From contig SFSZ01000015.1 of NCBI GenBank assembly GCA_004563275.1, positions 1 through 44,629 of the forward strand: 44,629 nt of DNA. The letters run 5' to 3'. How positions within the stretch are numbered: position 1 is the stretch's first letter; every line of letters begins with the position of its first letter. Source of the DNA: a bacterium. GTDB taxonomy: Bacteria; Bacillota_I; Bacilli_A; RF39; UBA660. This document shows, piece after piece, positions 8,237 through 16,076 of this stretch. Below the pieces are notes generated by a model. That model ran no database searches and had not been told where the DNA came from. It saw nothing but the letters and a program-made list of their open reading frames with translations. Position numbers and translations under genes: made by a program.

Positions 8237-9670
8237 ATGAAAAAGATTAAATTGTTTTTATTTGTTTTATTAGTAATGATTCCTTTTAAAGTTAATGCGG
8301 CTATTGCGCTTAGATGTGCACCTGATAATGCTGAATCTGGTAGTGAAATAAATTGTATTTTATATTCACCAAGTAGTTGTTATTCTTTTGAGGGAACTTT
8401 AGCTCTTCCAGAAGGTCTTAGCTTAGTAGAAGTAAGACCTTATAGTGATTTTAAATTTACTGGTAATGGAGTTAATTTATCTTTTTCTGGTCCAGGAAAT
8501 AATGCTTATGAAAAAATTGCTTTAATGACTATTAAAACTCCTACTATAGAGAGTGATGCAAATTTTGAAATTAAAATTAAAAAGATTAAATTTAAATATT
8601 TAAGTAGTGATAAGGATTTTAGTTCTAATGATGATTTAAGAAGTATTATTAAATTAAAAGCTAAAACTACGACAACAACTAAAAAAACTACTACGACTAC
8701 CACTGCATCAACAACGACTACAACAACTAAAAAGGTTAATTTTATTTTAACTTTAGATGCTAATGGTGGTAATTTGGATAAACAAACAGTTTCTTGTACT
8801 CCATCTGGGGGAACTTGTGATGTCAATTTAAGCAGTATTAATATGCCTACTAGAGATAAATATACTTTTAAGGGTTGGGGCATCAATAAAGAGTGTACTA
8901 GTGGAACTGCCGGGGTTGTTAATTTAACAGGCGATTTAACTTATTATGCTTGTTGGTCTGGTGAAAGTGGTGTTGATAAAACTATTTTACTTAATTCTTT
9001 AACTATTAAGGATCAAGAGTTTGTATTTAATAAAGATGTTTTTGAATATGATTTAAAGGTAGATAGTGATGTTACTAAGTTAGATGTTAAAGCAGTAGCT
9101 GGGGAAGGTATTAAGGTTGATATTAGTGGTAATGATAATTTAACTAGTGGTAATAATACTATTATAATTACTTTAACTAAAGGTAATGCTTATAATATTT
9201 ATAAGATTAATGTTTTAAAGAATGATGGTTCTGCTAATAATGTAGGTGATAGAACTTTGAGTTCTTTAAATATTAGTGGTTATAATCTTAATTTTGATAG
9301 TTTGATTTTTAATTATTCTTTAAAGGTTGAAAATGATACTAAAGTTTTAGATATTACGCCTACGTTAACTAATGGTAATTATACTTATGAGATTATTGGT
9401 AATGAGAATTTAAAGAATGGTAGTGTGATTAAGATTGTTATTACGGACTTAACTAATCAGACTAATACTTATTCTATTACGATTGTTAAATCTAATATTT
9501 TTGATGAGTATAAGCTTTATTTTATGATTGGTGGAGCTGTTATAGTATGTCTTATTATTTACTTTATTGTAGGTGCTAAAATGAAGAAAAATAAACAAAA
9601 CAAACCTAATAGTGTTAAAGTTAAAAATGATGATAAAAAAACTGAACAAATTGAAGTATTAAATGTGTAA
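8237..9670 (+). CDS. Thr-rich surface protein: signal peptide, InlB repeat, two cadherin-like domains, C-terminal TM
   Basis: A 477-residue protein. A signal peptide (KKIKLFLFVLLVMIPFKVNA) is followed by a beta-rich domain (~22-135), a Thr-Lys linker (~137-165), an InlB B-repeat (~168-241, with TLDANGGN and YTFKGWG), two cadherin-like beta-sandwich modules (~250-327 and ~337-419, each opening L-x-S-L-x-I and closing YxIxIxK), a transmembrane helix (~428-448) and a basic cytoplasmic tail. The first domain may be cohesin-like. The layout suggests a membrane-anchored surface adhesin or scaffold. Its gene is monocistronic, between terminators. Confidence 0.75.
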   Translation: MKKIKLFLFVLLVMIPFKVNAAIALRCAPDNAESGSEINCILYSPSSCYSFEGTLALPEGLSLVEVRPYSDFKFTGNGVNLSFSGPGNNAYEKIALMTIKTPTIESDANFEIKIKKIKFKYLSSDKDFSSNDDLRSIIKLKAKTTTTTKKTTTTTTASTTTTTTKKVNFILTLDANGGNLDKQTVSCTPSGGTCDVNLSSINMPTRDKYTFKGWGINKECTSGTAGVVNLTGDLTYYACWSGESGVDKTILLNSLTIKDQEFVFNKDVFEYDLKVDSDVTKLDVKAVAGEGIKVDISGNDNLTSGNNTIIITLTKGNAYNIYKINVLKNDGSANNVGDRTLSSLNISGYNLNFDSLIFNYSLKVENDTKVLDITPTLTNGNYTYEIIGNENLKNGSVIKIVITDLTNQTNTYSITIVKSNIFDEYKLYFMIGGAVIVCLIIYFIVGAKMKKNKQNKPNSVKVKNDDKKTEQIEVLNV

Positions 9671-9697
9671 ACTCTAGTCAATGATTAGAGTTTTTTT
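9670..9697 (+). terminator. Rho-independent terminator
   Basis: AACTCTA (9670-9676) pairs with TAGAGTT (9686-9692), T run to 9697. It overlaps the stop codon of the surface-protein gene. Confidence 0.8.
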
Positions 9698-9732
9698 AGT
9701 TTTTTTATAGTATAATAATATGGTGGGGTAGT

Positions 9733-10620
9733 ATGAAGGATATTATATATGAATTTTTAGATTACATTTTATTAGAAAGAAAGTATTCTGACTTTACGGA
9801 AACTAGTTATGAATTAGATTTATTTAAGTATGAAGAATATTTAAATGATCATAAGATTAATTATTTGAAAGTAAATTATAATAATATTAGTGATTTTATT
9901 ATTTATTTAAAAAAGAGTGGATATAAGAGTACTTCTATTAATAGAATGCTTAGTACTTTAAGAAGTTTTTACAAGTATTTAGAAAAGAATAAGAAAATAA
10001 TAAATAATCCTTTTAGTATGGTTAGTAGTTTAAAGACTGAGAAAAGATTACCTAATTATTTTAAATATGATGAGTTTAATAAAATGATTGATACTTTAGA
10101 TGATAGTCCTTTAGATATTAGAAATAGACTTATTTTAGAGATGTTACTGGCAACTGGGCTTAGAGTTAGTGAACTTGCTAATATTAAAATTAATGATATT
10201 GATTATTTAAATCAAGAAATTAAAGTAATGGGAAAAGGTAGTAAAGAAAGAATTGTTTATTATGGTTCTTATGCTGCTGATAGTTTAGATAAGTATATAA
10301 ATGAATCTAGAAATATTTTATTAAATGGTAAAGAGTCTCAATATTTATTTATTAATAATAATGGTGGTAATTTAACAACAAGGGGAATTAGATTAATAAT
10401 AGATAATATTGTTAAAAAGGCTTGTATTAATTCGAAGGTATCTCCCCATACTTTTAGACATACTTTTGCTACGATGATGCTTAATGAGGGGTGTGATATT
10501 AAAAGTGTTCAGGAGTTACTTGGACATAGTAGTTTAAGTACAACTGGTATTTATACGCATTTAACTAATGAGGAAGTAAGGAGAGCTTATTTAAATGCTC
10601 ATCCTAGAGCGAAGGAGTAG
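9733..10620 (+). CDS. xerD: Tyrosine recombinase XerC/XerD type
   Basis: A 295-residue recombinase of typical Xer length. The N-terminal SAM-like DNA-binding domain is followed by the catalytic domain with all conserved residues in place: R144 (GLRVSEL), K168 (GKGSKER), H239-x-x-R242 (PHTFRHTF), H265 (LGHSS) and nucleophile Y274 (GIYTHL). In Bacilli such proteins resolve chromosome dimers at dif together with a partner; whether this is XerC, XerD or a single Xer cannot be told by eye. No att or dif site was found next to it. TATAAT at 9711-9716 lies upstream, and the next gene starts three bases after the stop. Confidence 0.9.
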   Translation: MKDIIYEFLDYILLERKYSDFTETSYELDLFKYEEYLNDHKINYLKVNYNNISDFIIYLKKSGYKSTSINRMLSTLRSFYKYLEKNKKIINNPFSMVSSLKTEKRLPNYFKYDEFNKMIDTLDDSPLDIRNRLILEMLLATGLRVSELANIKINDIDYLNQEIKVMGKGSKERIVYYGSYAADSLDKYINESRNILLNGKESQYLFINNNGGNLTTRGIRLIIDNIVKKACINSKVSPHTFRHTFATMMLNEGCDIKSVQELLGHSSLSTTGIYTHLTNEEVRRAYLNAHPRAKE

Positions 10621-10623
10621 TTT

Positions 10624-11298
10624 ATGGAAGATAGAGAAACTAAATATTTAGCAGCTGTATTTGGAGTTGTAATATTTGTTATTTTATTAATTATTGTTTT
10701 GGCTTTAATGAATACTTCGACTGCTTTTAATCATGCTGATTATGATGTGCCAACAAGTATTACTACAACGACTAAACATGAATTAAATGAAAATGATAAG
10801 ATTAGTTATAATGCTAATTTATCTGAAAAGGATTTCTTGATAGCAATTAATAATGTAATTAAGGGTAAAATAAGTTATAATGGTGTTGATTTGCTAGATA
10901 ATGATGAAACTAAATTTATATTTATATATTCTTATTTAAAAAATAGAGAAGATACTGACAAAATAGATAGTACTTTAATTCAAAATTATGCGATGAGAAT
11001 ATTTAGAATTAATTTAGATAGCAATCAAATAAGTCCTTATTATAGTGATGATAATTACTATTATGAGATAGATAATAACATTCAATATATTTTAAAAGTT
11101 ACTGATATTAGAGAAAAGGAAGACTTTACTTATATTGATGTTGATATATTAGGATATAGTGAAGAATTAATTGATAGTTCAATTACTAATTATTCTAATA
11201 ATTTGATTATTAAAACTGGGACAATAATAGCTCAGAATATTGATGGTCAATTGTATTTAAGTTCATTTGCATTAGAAAATAGGGAGGATGAAAGATAA
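10624..11298 (+). CDS. Single-pass membrane protein, unknown
   Basis: A 224-residue protein. Residues ~9-30 are a transmembrane helix (LAAVFGVVIFVILLIIVLAL), followed by a Thr-rich linker (TSITTTTK) and a polar extracytoplasmic domain of ~170 residues with no family recognised. The ribosome site GAAGGAG sits in the end of xerD, and the stop TAA shares its last A with ATG of ppdK, so the three genes look like one operon. No link in function to its neighbours is visible. Confidence 0.6.
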   Translation: MEDRETKYLAAVFGVVIFVILLIIVLALMNTSTAFNHADYDVPTSITTTTKHELNENDKISYNANLSEKDFLIAINNVIKGKISYNGVDLLDNDETKFIFIYSYLKNREDTDKIDSTLIQNYAMRIFRINLDSNQISPYYSDDNYYYEIDNNIQYILKVTDIREKEDFTYIDVDILGYSEELIDSSITNYSNNLIIKTGTIIAQNIDGQLYLSSFALENREDER

Positions 11299-13937
11299 TG
11301 ACAAAGTTTGTTTATTTATTTAATGAAGGAAATGCAGAAATGAAAAATCTTTTAGGAGGTAAAGGAGCTAATTTAGCAGAAATGACTAATTTAGGGTTAC
11401 CAATTCCTCAAGGATTTACAGTAACTACTGAAGCTTGTACTGATTATTATAATTCTGGTAAAAAAATTACTGATGAAATTAAAAATCAAATTTTTGAAGC
11501 TTTAGGTAAATTAGAAGAAGAACAAGGTAAGAAATTTGGTGATGAAAGTAATCCATTATTAGTATCTGTAAGAAGTGGTGCTAGAGTGTCTATGCCAGGT
11601 ATGATGGATACTATATTAAATTTAGGTTTAAATGATGCAAGCGTAGAAGGATTTGCCAAGAAAACTGGTAATGCAAGATTTGCTTATGATTCTTATCGTA
11701 GATTTATTCAAATGTATTCTGATGTTGTTATGGAAGTTAATAAATCTTTTTTCGAAAAGATTATTGATGAATTAAAACATGAAAAAGGTATTAAGTTTGA
11801 TAGTGAACTTACAACAGAGGATTTGCAAGAATTGGTTAAAAGATTTAAAAAAGTTTATAGTGACCATATGAATGGTGAGGAATTTCCACAAGATGTTAAT
11901 GAACAATTAATGGGTGCAGTTAAGGCTGTATTTCGATCTTGGGATAATCCGAGAGCTAATGTTTATCGAAGAATGAATGATATTCCTAGTGATTGGGGTA
12001 CTGCTGTTAATATTCAAACTATGGTATTTGGTAATATGGGAGATACTTCAGGAACTGGAGTAGCATTTACAAGAAATCCATCTACTGGAGAAAAGGTTAT
12101 TTATGGTGAGTATTTAATTAATGCTCAAGGAGAGGATGTTGTTGCTGGAGTTAGAACTCCTCAACCGATTGCAAAACTTGCTGAGGATTTACCTGAATGT
12201 TATAAAGAATTTATTGAAATTGCTCATAGATTAGAAAATCATTATAAAGACATGCAAGATATGGAATTTACTATTCAAGAAGGTAAATTATATTTCTTAC
12301 AAACTAGAAATGGTAAGAGAACTGCTCCTGCAGCTATTAAGATTGCTTGTGATTTAGTTGATGAGGGAATGATTACTCCTGAAGAAGCTGTTTTAAGAAT
12401 TGACGCTAAGAGTTTAGATCAATTATTACATCCAATGTTTGATCAAGAAGCTTTAGCTCAAGGTGAAGTTATTGGTGAAGCTCTTCCAGCATCTCCAGGT
12501 GCAGCAGCTGGTAAGATTTATTTTACAGCTGAGGATGCTAAAAAAGCAGGTAAAGGTGGCAAGGGTGAAAGAGTTATTCTTGTTAGATTAGAAACTACTC
12601 CAGAAGATATTGAAGGTATGGTTGCTTCTCAAGGTGTTTTAACTGTTCGTGGTGGTATGACTAGTCATGCGGCAGTAGTTGCCCGCGGTATGGGAACTTG
12701 TTGTGTTTCTGGATGTGGTGATATTGCAATTGATGAACATGCTAAAGTATTTACATTACATGGGGAAACTTTCCATGAAGGAGATTATATTTCTTTAGAT
12801 GGATCAACAGGTAAAATATATAAAGGTGATATTAAAACTGTTGATGCTTCTGTAAGTGGTGATTTTGGAAGAATTATGGCTTGGGCTGATGAGTATCGTA
12901 AGTTAGGAGTTAGAACTAATGCTGATAATCCTAGAGATACTAAGAAAGCAATTGAACTTGGTGCTGAAGGTATTGGTTTATGTAGAACTGAGCATATGTT
13001 TTTTGAAGAAGAAAGAATTCCTAAAATTAGAAGAATGATTTTAGCTGATACATTTGAAGAAAGAGAAAAAGCTTTAAATGAATTAATTCCTTTCCAAAAA
13101 GGTGATTTTGAACAAATGTATAGAGAACTTAAAGGTTTACCTATGACTGTTAGATATTTAGATCCTCCTCTACATGAGTTCTTACCAACTGAGGAAAATG
13201 ATATTATTGCTTTAGCTAAGGAGATGAATGTTACTCCAGAAAGATTACATCAAAAGATTAGTGAATTACATGAATTTAATCCAATGATGGGTCATAGAGG
13301 TTGTCGTTTAGCAGTTACTTATCCAGAAATTGCTAAGATGCAGACTAGAGCTTTAATTGAAGCTGCTATAAATGTTTCTCGTGAACTTGGTATTGAAATT
13401 GTTCCAGAAATTATGATTCCTTTAGTAGGAGAAGTAAAAGAATTAAAGTTTGTTAAAGATATCGTTGTTGAAACTGCGGAAAAAGTTAAAGCCGAAATGG
13501 GCAGTGATATGAAATATCATATTGGTACAATGATTGAGATTCCTAGAGCTGCACTTTTAGCTGATGAAATTGCTCGTGAAGCTGATTTCTTCTCATTTGG
13601 TACTAATGATTTAACACAAATGACATTTGGTTTCTCTAGAGATGATGCTGGCAAATTCTTACCTTCATATTATGAAAATAAAATTTATGAATTCGATCCA
13701 TTTGCTAAGTTAGATCAAAATGGTGTTGGTAAATTAGTTTCAATGGCTGCTAAACTAGGTAGAGAAACTAGACCTGATATTAAACTTGGTATTTGTGGTG
13801 AACATGGTGGAGAACCATCAAGTGTTGAATTCTGTCATAGAGTAGGACTTAATTATGTTTCATGCTCTCCATATAGAGTTCCAATTGCTAAGCTAGCTGC
13901 TGCGCAAGCTGCCCTAAACGAAAAAGGGAACAAATAG
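11298..13937 (+). CDS. ppdK: Pyruvate, phosphate dikinase
   Basis: An 879-residue enzyme that interconverts ATP + pyruvate + phosphate with AMP + phosphoenolpyruvate + diphosphate in the cytosol. The nucleotide-binding domain is N-terminal (LLGGKGANLAEM, then SVRSGARVSMPGMMDT). The swivelling phosphohistidine domain carries H457 in GGMTSHAAVVARGMG, and the PEP/pyruvate barrel carries C833 in GICGEHGG, close to the numbering of the Clostridium symbiosum enzyme. Length is standard (~875). In low-GC gut bacteria it usually works in glycolysis with PEP carboxykinase or replaces pyruvate kinase. It overlaps the upstream gene by one base. Confidence 0.98.
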   Translation: MTKFVYLFNEGNAEMKNLLGGKGANLAEMTNLGLPIPQGFTVTTEACTDYYNSGKKITDEIKNQIFEALGKLEEEQGKKFGDESNPLLVSVRSGARVSMPGMMDTILNLGLNDASVEGFAKKTGNARFAYDSYRRFIQMYSDVVMEVNKSFFEKIIDELKHEKGIKFDSELTTEDLQELVKRFKKVYSDHMNGEEFPQDVNEQLMGAVKAVFRSWDNPRANVYRRMNDIPSDWGTAVNIQTMVFGNMGDTSGTGVAFTRNPSTGEKVIYGEYLINAQGEDVVAGVRTPQPIAKLAEDLPECYKEFIEIAHRLENHYKDMQDMEFTIQEGKLYFLQTRNGKRTAPAAIKIACDLVDEGMITPEEAVLRIDAKSLDQLLHPMFDQEALAQGEVIGEALPASPGAAAGKIYFTAEDAKKAGKGGKGERVILVRLETTPEDIEGMVASQGVLTVRGGMTSHAAVVARGMGTCCVSGCGDIAIDEHAKVFTLHGETFHEGDYISLDGSTGKIYKGDIKTVDASVSGDFGRIMAWADEYRKLGVRTNADNPRDTKKAIELGAEGIGLCRTEHMFFEEERIPKIRRMILADTFEEREKALNELIPFQKGDFEQMYRELKGLPMTVRYLDPPLHEFLPTEENDIIALAKEMNVTPERLHQKISELHEFNPMMGHRGCRLAVTYPEIAKMQTRALIEAAINVSRELGIEIVPEIMIPLVGEVKELKFVKDIVVETAEKVKAEMGSDMKYHIGTMIEIPRAALLADEIAREADFFSFGTNDLTQMTFGFSRDDAGKFLPSYYENKIYEFDPFAKLDQNGVGKLVSMAAKLGRETRPDIKLGICGEHGGEPSSVEFCHRVGLNYVSCSPYRVPIAKLAAAQAALNEKGNK

Positions 13938-14048
13938 TCCGCATTTGCGTACCTATTTAAACTTTATAAATAAAGGGATTGAGTAAAATTCAATAAATTA
14001 ATATAAAAGTAATAATAATCTATAAAAATAGATAAAATTACATAAATT

Positions 14049-14081
14049 AGACTGAGATTTTCAAAATCTTGGTCTTTTTTT
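14049..14081 (+). terminator. Rho-independent terminator downstream of ppdK
   Basis: A nearly continuous stem AGACTGAGATTT/AAATCTTGGTCT with a short loop, followed by seven T. It lies about 110 bases after ppdK and is the last clearly ppdK-linked element before the island. The following bases to 14230 are AT-rich with small palindromes only. Confidence 0.8.
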
Positions 14082-14234
14082 GATAAAAATGGCGTTTTTT
14101 GTGCCAAAATTTTAGCGTTAAAAAAATGCGATTTTATATATTGCAATAAAATATAAAAATAAAAATAGTTTAAAATAGAATTAAGGCCATGTCTTAGTTC
14201 TTTTGTTATTTATAAAAAGAAAGGAAGTGAAATT

Positions 14235-14270
14235 ATGCAATATGTTGTACCTGTTGATCCAAATTATTAA
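14235..14270 (+). CDS. Candidate 11-residue ORF with strong ribosome site
   Basis: ATG at 14235 follows GAAAGGAAGTG at an ideal distance and encodes MQYVVPVDPNY, then TAA. Nothing else is coded within 90 bases. It may be a leader peptide for the gene at 14363 or the stub of a deleted gene at the island edge. No attenuator hairpin is visible after it. The rest of the 13938-14362 gap holds the terminator at 14049-14081 and AT-rich DNA. Confidence 0.35.
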   Translation: MQYVVPVDPNY

Positions 14271-14329
14271 GTGAAGAAGGGAAAATAAATATGTTTTTTT
14301 CGTTTTGTATCATCAGAAGTAATATTTTA

Positions 14330-14338
14330 TGATATAAT
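14330..14338 (+). promoter_or_regulatory. Extended -10 promoter
   Basis: TGATATAAT at 14330-14338 upstream of the gene at 14363; the same TGATATAAT recurs at 15557, 15773, 17707, 18539 and 21725 in the island. Confidence 0.55.
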
Positions 14339-14362
14339 AATTAGTATGAAGTGGGGGATTTT

Positions 14363-15343
14363 ATGACCAAAAATGATATTATAAATGATATTAAATTTAA
14401 GCAACAATGTGGAAGGTACGGATTAGATTGGGAAAAATTTCAAATTTATAATGATATTATACTATTAGACACTCCAACAAAATCATTATATGTATTTATG
14501 GATAAAAATTATAATGTTTTTGGTATTGAAGAATGGGATCCATTAATAAAAACATTTCCTTCTTTTGTTAATGAAAAATGTTATGAATATTCAACTTATA
14601 CAAGTGTTTTTGAATATGAAGATGGATTTAATTATCCATTTCAAGAATATACATTAAAACAATTAATAGATCTATCTAATAGAATTGAAATAATGGAAAC
14701 TAATCATGGTCATACATTATGTACAAGAGTTAACGGAGATTGGTATGATAGAAATTATGGCGAAAACGAATATGAATTTCAATTGTTGTCATATATTAAA
14801 TTTTTAGGTGAAGAACTAAAACAATATTTTTTATTAAATTATCATATGAAATCTATTGGATACATGAAATTTAATGGTTTTGAATTGCCTAATGTTTATT
14901 CATATATAAGGAATTTAATTAGTAAAATAAATGAATGTGTAGATTATCATCTTAAATATGATAAAAGACCAAGACCAGCAGATATTTTAAGTTCTTTGGG
15001 ACAAAATTATAGAGAATTAAAAATGGATGGAATGCTATATGATGTTGCTGACTTATTAATGAGTCAAAAAGGTTATAAAGTAAAAAGTGGTAGCCCAGAT
15101 GAAATTGAAATGATAGATTCTTCAGTGGAAAGAAAAGATTTGTCTATAATAGCACAAAGTTTATTAGAAATATTAGAATTAAGTGATGAAGAATTAAAAA
15201 TAAAGGAACAAAGAGATAGAGAAAAACTAGTTGAAAGACAACTTGATAATTTAAGACCTTATCTTGAAGAAGATATAGAAGACGATATTGTAGAAGAAAA
15301 AGGACCTGTTTTGAAAAAAACAAAAAAATCAGATAAAAAATAG
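14363..15343 (+). CDS. Hypothetical accessory protein
   Basis: A 326-residue soluble protein with no family I recognise. The N-terminal half is aromatic-rich, ending near HTLCTRVNGDWYDRNYGENE. The C-terminal half is helical and ends in an acidic then very basic tail (EEDIEDDIVEEKGPV, then KKTKKSDKK). ATG 14363 is chosen over GTG 14351 because GGGGGAT lies five bases ahead. Codon use has more A-ending and fewer T-ending codons than the core genes, in line with the accessory island. It is followed by the R1 RNA-like element. Confidence 0.55.
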   Translation: MTKNDIINDIKFKQQCGRYGLDWEKFQIYNDIILLDTPTKSLYVFMDKNYNVFGIEEWDPLIKTFPSFVNEKCYEYSTYTSVFEYEDGFNYPFQEYTLKQLIDLSNRIEIMETNHGHTLCTRVNGDWYDRNYGENEYEFQLLSYIKFLGEELKQYFLLNYHMKSIGYMKFNGFELPNVYSYIRNLISKINECVDYHLKYDKRPRPADILSSLGQNYRELKMDGMLYDVADLLMSQKGYKVKSGSPDEIEMIDSSVERKDLSIIAQSLLEILELSDEELKIKEQRDREKLVERQLDNLRPYLEEDIEDDIVEEKGPVLKKTKKSDKK

Positions 15344-15396
15344 TGTAATGTTAATCAAAGTTAAATCATATTATATTTAATAAAAGTTGCCCCTCT

Positions 15397-15428
15397 AACT
15401 TGATGGTGGTACAAGCTGCAATCAAATC
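15397..15428 (+). repeat. R1 core repeat (pairs with 17782-17813)
   Basis: Core motif TTGAT-x-GT-xx-TACAAGCTGC-x-ATCAA shared with R2. The outer arms TTGAT/ATCAA pair; an inner GTGGTAC can also fold. In both copies TTG can also pair with the internal CAA of TACAAG, giving two alternative folds. Confidence 0.65.
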
Positions 15429-15512
15429 AAAAGAACAATCAAAATAATGAGCAAATCATTATATTTGGTGCCATAATGGTATCAAGTAAAATTATATAAT
15501 TAATGCGTTAAG

Positions 15513-15538
15513 GGCTAAGATAAAACTTAGTCTTTTTT
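15513..15538 (+). terminator. Rho-independent terminator of R1
   Basis: GGCTAAG (15513-15519) pairs with CTTAGTC (15526-15532), then six T. The T run ends in the -35 box of the next promoter. Confidence 0.8.
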
Positions 15539-15565
15539 GACTTTTTTATTAATATATGATATAAT
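15537..15565 (+). promoter_or_regulatory. Strong sigma-A promoter of the Thr-rich peptide gene
   Basis: TTGACT at 15537-15542 and TATAAT at 15560-15565 with a 17-base spacer and TGA extension at 15557-15559. It is one of the closest consensus promoters in the window. Confidence 0.8.
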
Positions 15566-15594
15566 TTTATTGCTTTTGAAAGGGAGAGAGTAAA

Positions 15595-15678
15595 ATGTTA
15601 AATAATCAATTAACTACGACAACTAAAACAACAACATTAAAATCAATTAGTTACATTGGTTGTTTTAGCATTGCTTAA
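15595..15678 (+). CDS. Thr-rich 27-residue peptide, possible threonine leader
   Basis: ATG 15595 follows AAAGGGAGAG. The 27-residue product starts MLNNQL, then residues 7-14 are TTTTKTTT (seven Thr codons: ACT, ACG and ACA), then LKSISYIGCFSIA. It is flanked by its own strong promoter and a strong terminator 34 bases after the stop, so its transcript is about 170 nt. It lies directly before the threonine T-box and thrS. Two readings are possible: a threonine attenuation leader in the manner of the enteric thr operon, or a small peptide with a function of its own (its tail has one Cys and several Ser). I favour the leader, with moderate confidence. No modifying enzyme or exporter is adjacent. 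Confidence 0.6.
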   Translation: MLNNQLTTTTKTTTLKSISYIGCFSIA

Positions 15679-15712
15679 GTAAAAAATATAAATAAATTAT
15701 ATTGTTAAATGC

Positions 15713-15743
15713 AAGTCTATTACAATCAAGTAATAGACTTTTT
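15713..15743 (+). terminator. Terminator after the Thr-rich peptide (possible attenuator)
   Basis: Perfect 11-base stem AAGTCTATTAC/GTAATAGACTT (15713-15740) with loop AATCAA and a short T run. An obvious competing antiterminator is not seen by eye. Confidence 0.8.
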
Positions 15744-15750
15744 AAATTTA

Positions 15751-15781
15751 TTGATAAAAAATAATAAATTAATGATATAAT
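15751..15781 (+). promoter_or_regulatory. Promoter of the T-box/thrS transcript
   Basis: TTGATA at 15751-15756 and TATAAT at 15776-15781 (19-base spacer) with TGA extension of the -10. It allows thrS to be transcribed without readthrough from the peptide gene. Confidence 0.6.
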
Positions 15782-15789
15782 ATTACTAG

Positions 15790-15995
15790 AAATACTATGA
15801 TATAGGATATGATTATTAAATGTAGTTTCAAAGAGAGTTATCGGTTGGTGTAAGATAATAACAAGTTTAATAATTACTACCTATTAGTTGCACTCGAAAG
15901 AGAATGCCCGAGAATATCGGTTATAAAAATAAAGTTAAATAAGAGGATGGTACCGTCTTATAGACTCCTTAGGTATCCATTCTCTTTTTGTTTTA
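15790..15995 (+). promoter_or_regulatory. T-box riboswitch, threonine specific, upstream of thrS
   Basis: Stem I elements are AGAGAGTTATCGGTTGGTGTAA (in part) at about 15832-15853. The specifier region AATT-ACT-ACC has ACT (Thr) at 15876-15878. The T-box GAGGATGGTACCGTC is at 15943-15957. The terminator pairs AGAGGATGGTACC with GGTATCCATTCTCT, followed by CTTTTTGTTTT to 15994. In this family uncharged tRNA pairs with the specifier and with the T-box bulge and stabilises the antiterminator, so thrS is induced when Thr-tRNA charging falls. The Thr specifier agrees with the gene downstream. Confidence 0.9.
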
Positions 15996-16009
15996 AAGGA
16001 GATGATAAT

Positions 16010-16060
16010 ATGACGGAAACAATTAATGATACGATTAGCTCCCTCTCAAAAGCAGTATAA
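16010..16060 (+). CDS. 16-residue upstream ORF between T-box and thrS
   Basis: ATG 16010 follows AAAGGAGATG (15996-16005) and encodes MTETINDTISSLSKAV, then TAA, ending 16 bases before the thrS start. Three of the first eight residues are Thr (ACG, ACA, ACG). It may be a second leader peptide or the vestigial start of an older gene. The good ribosome site suggests it is translated and coupled to thrS. Confidence 0.45.
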   Translation: MTETINDTISSLSKAV

Positions 16061-16076
16061 GAAAGAAGGTATAAAT

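Larger units (their letters stand above)
15383..15538 (+). ncRNA. R1: candidate small structured RNA (copy 1)
   Basis: Intergenic segment of ~155 bases with no ORF. It contains a 32-base core at 15397-15428 that matches the core of R2 (17782-17813) at 27 of 32 positions. Further hairpins are ATAATGA/TCATTAT (15444-15462) and GGTGCCA/TGGTATC, and it ends in the terminator GGCTAAG/CTTAGTC with T run. A possible -10 box TATATT is at 15372-15377, but the -35 is poor, so the 5' end is uncertain. It matches no riboswitch or RNA family I know. Confidence 0.4.

Noticed and set aside
8506..8886. Minus-strand ORF of 126 codons
   Set aside because: It is the complement of the Thr-rich surface-protein gene; its Val runs are the reverse of the ACN-rich linker, and there is no ribosome site.
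13964..14146. Minus-strand ORF of 60 codons after ppdK
   Set aside because: It spans the terminator at 14049-14081 and shows no domain; AT-rich chance ORF.
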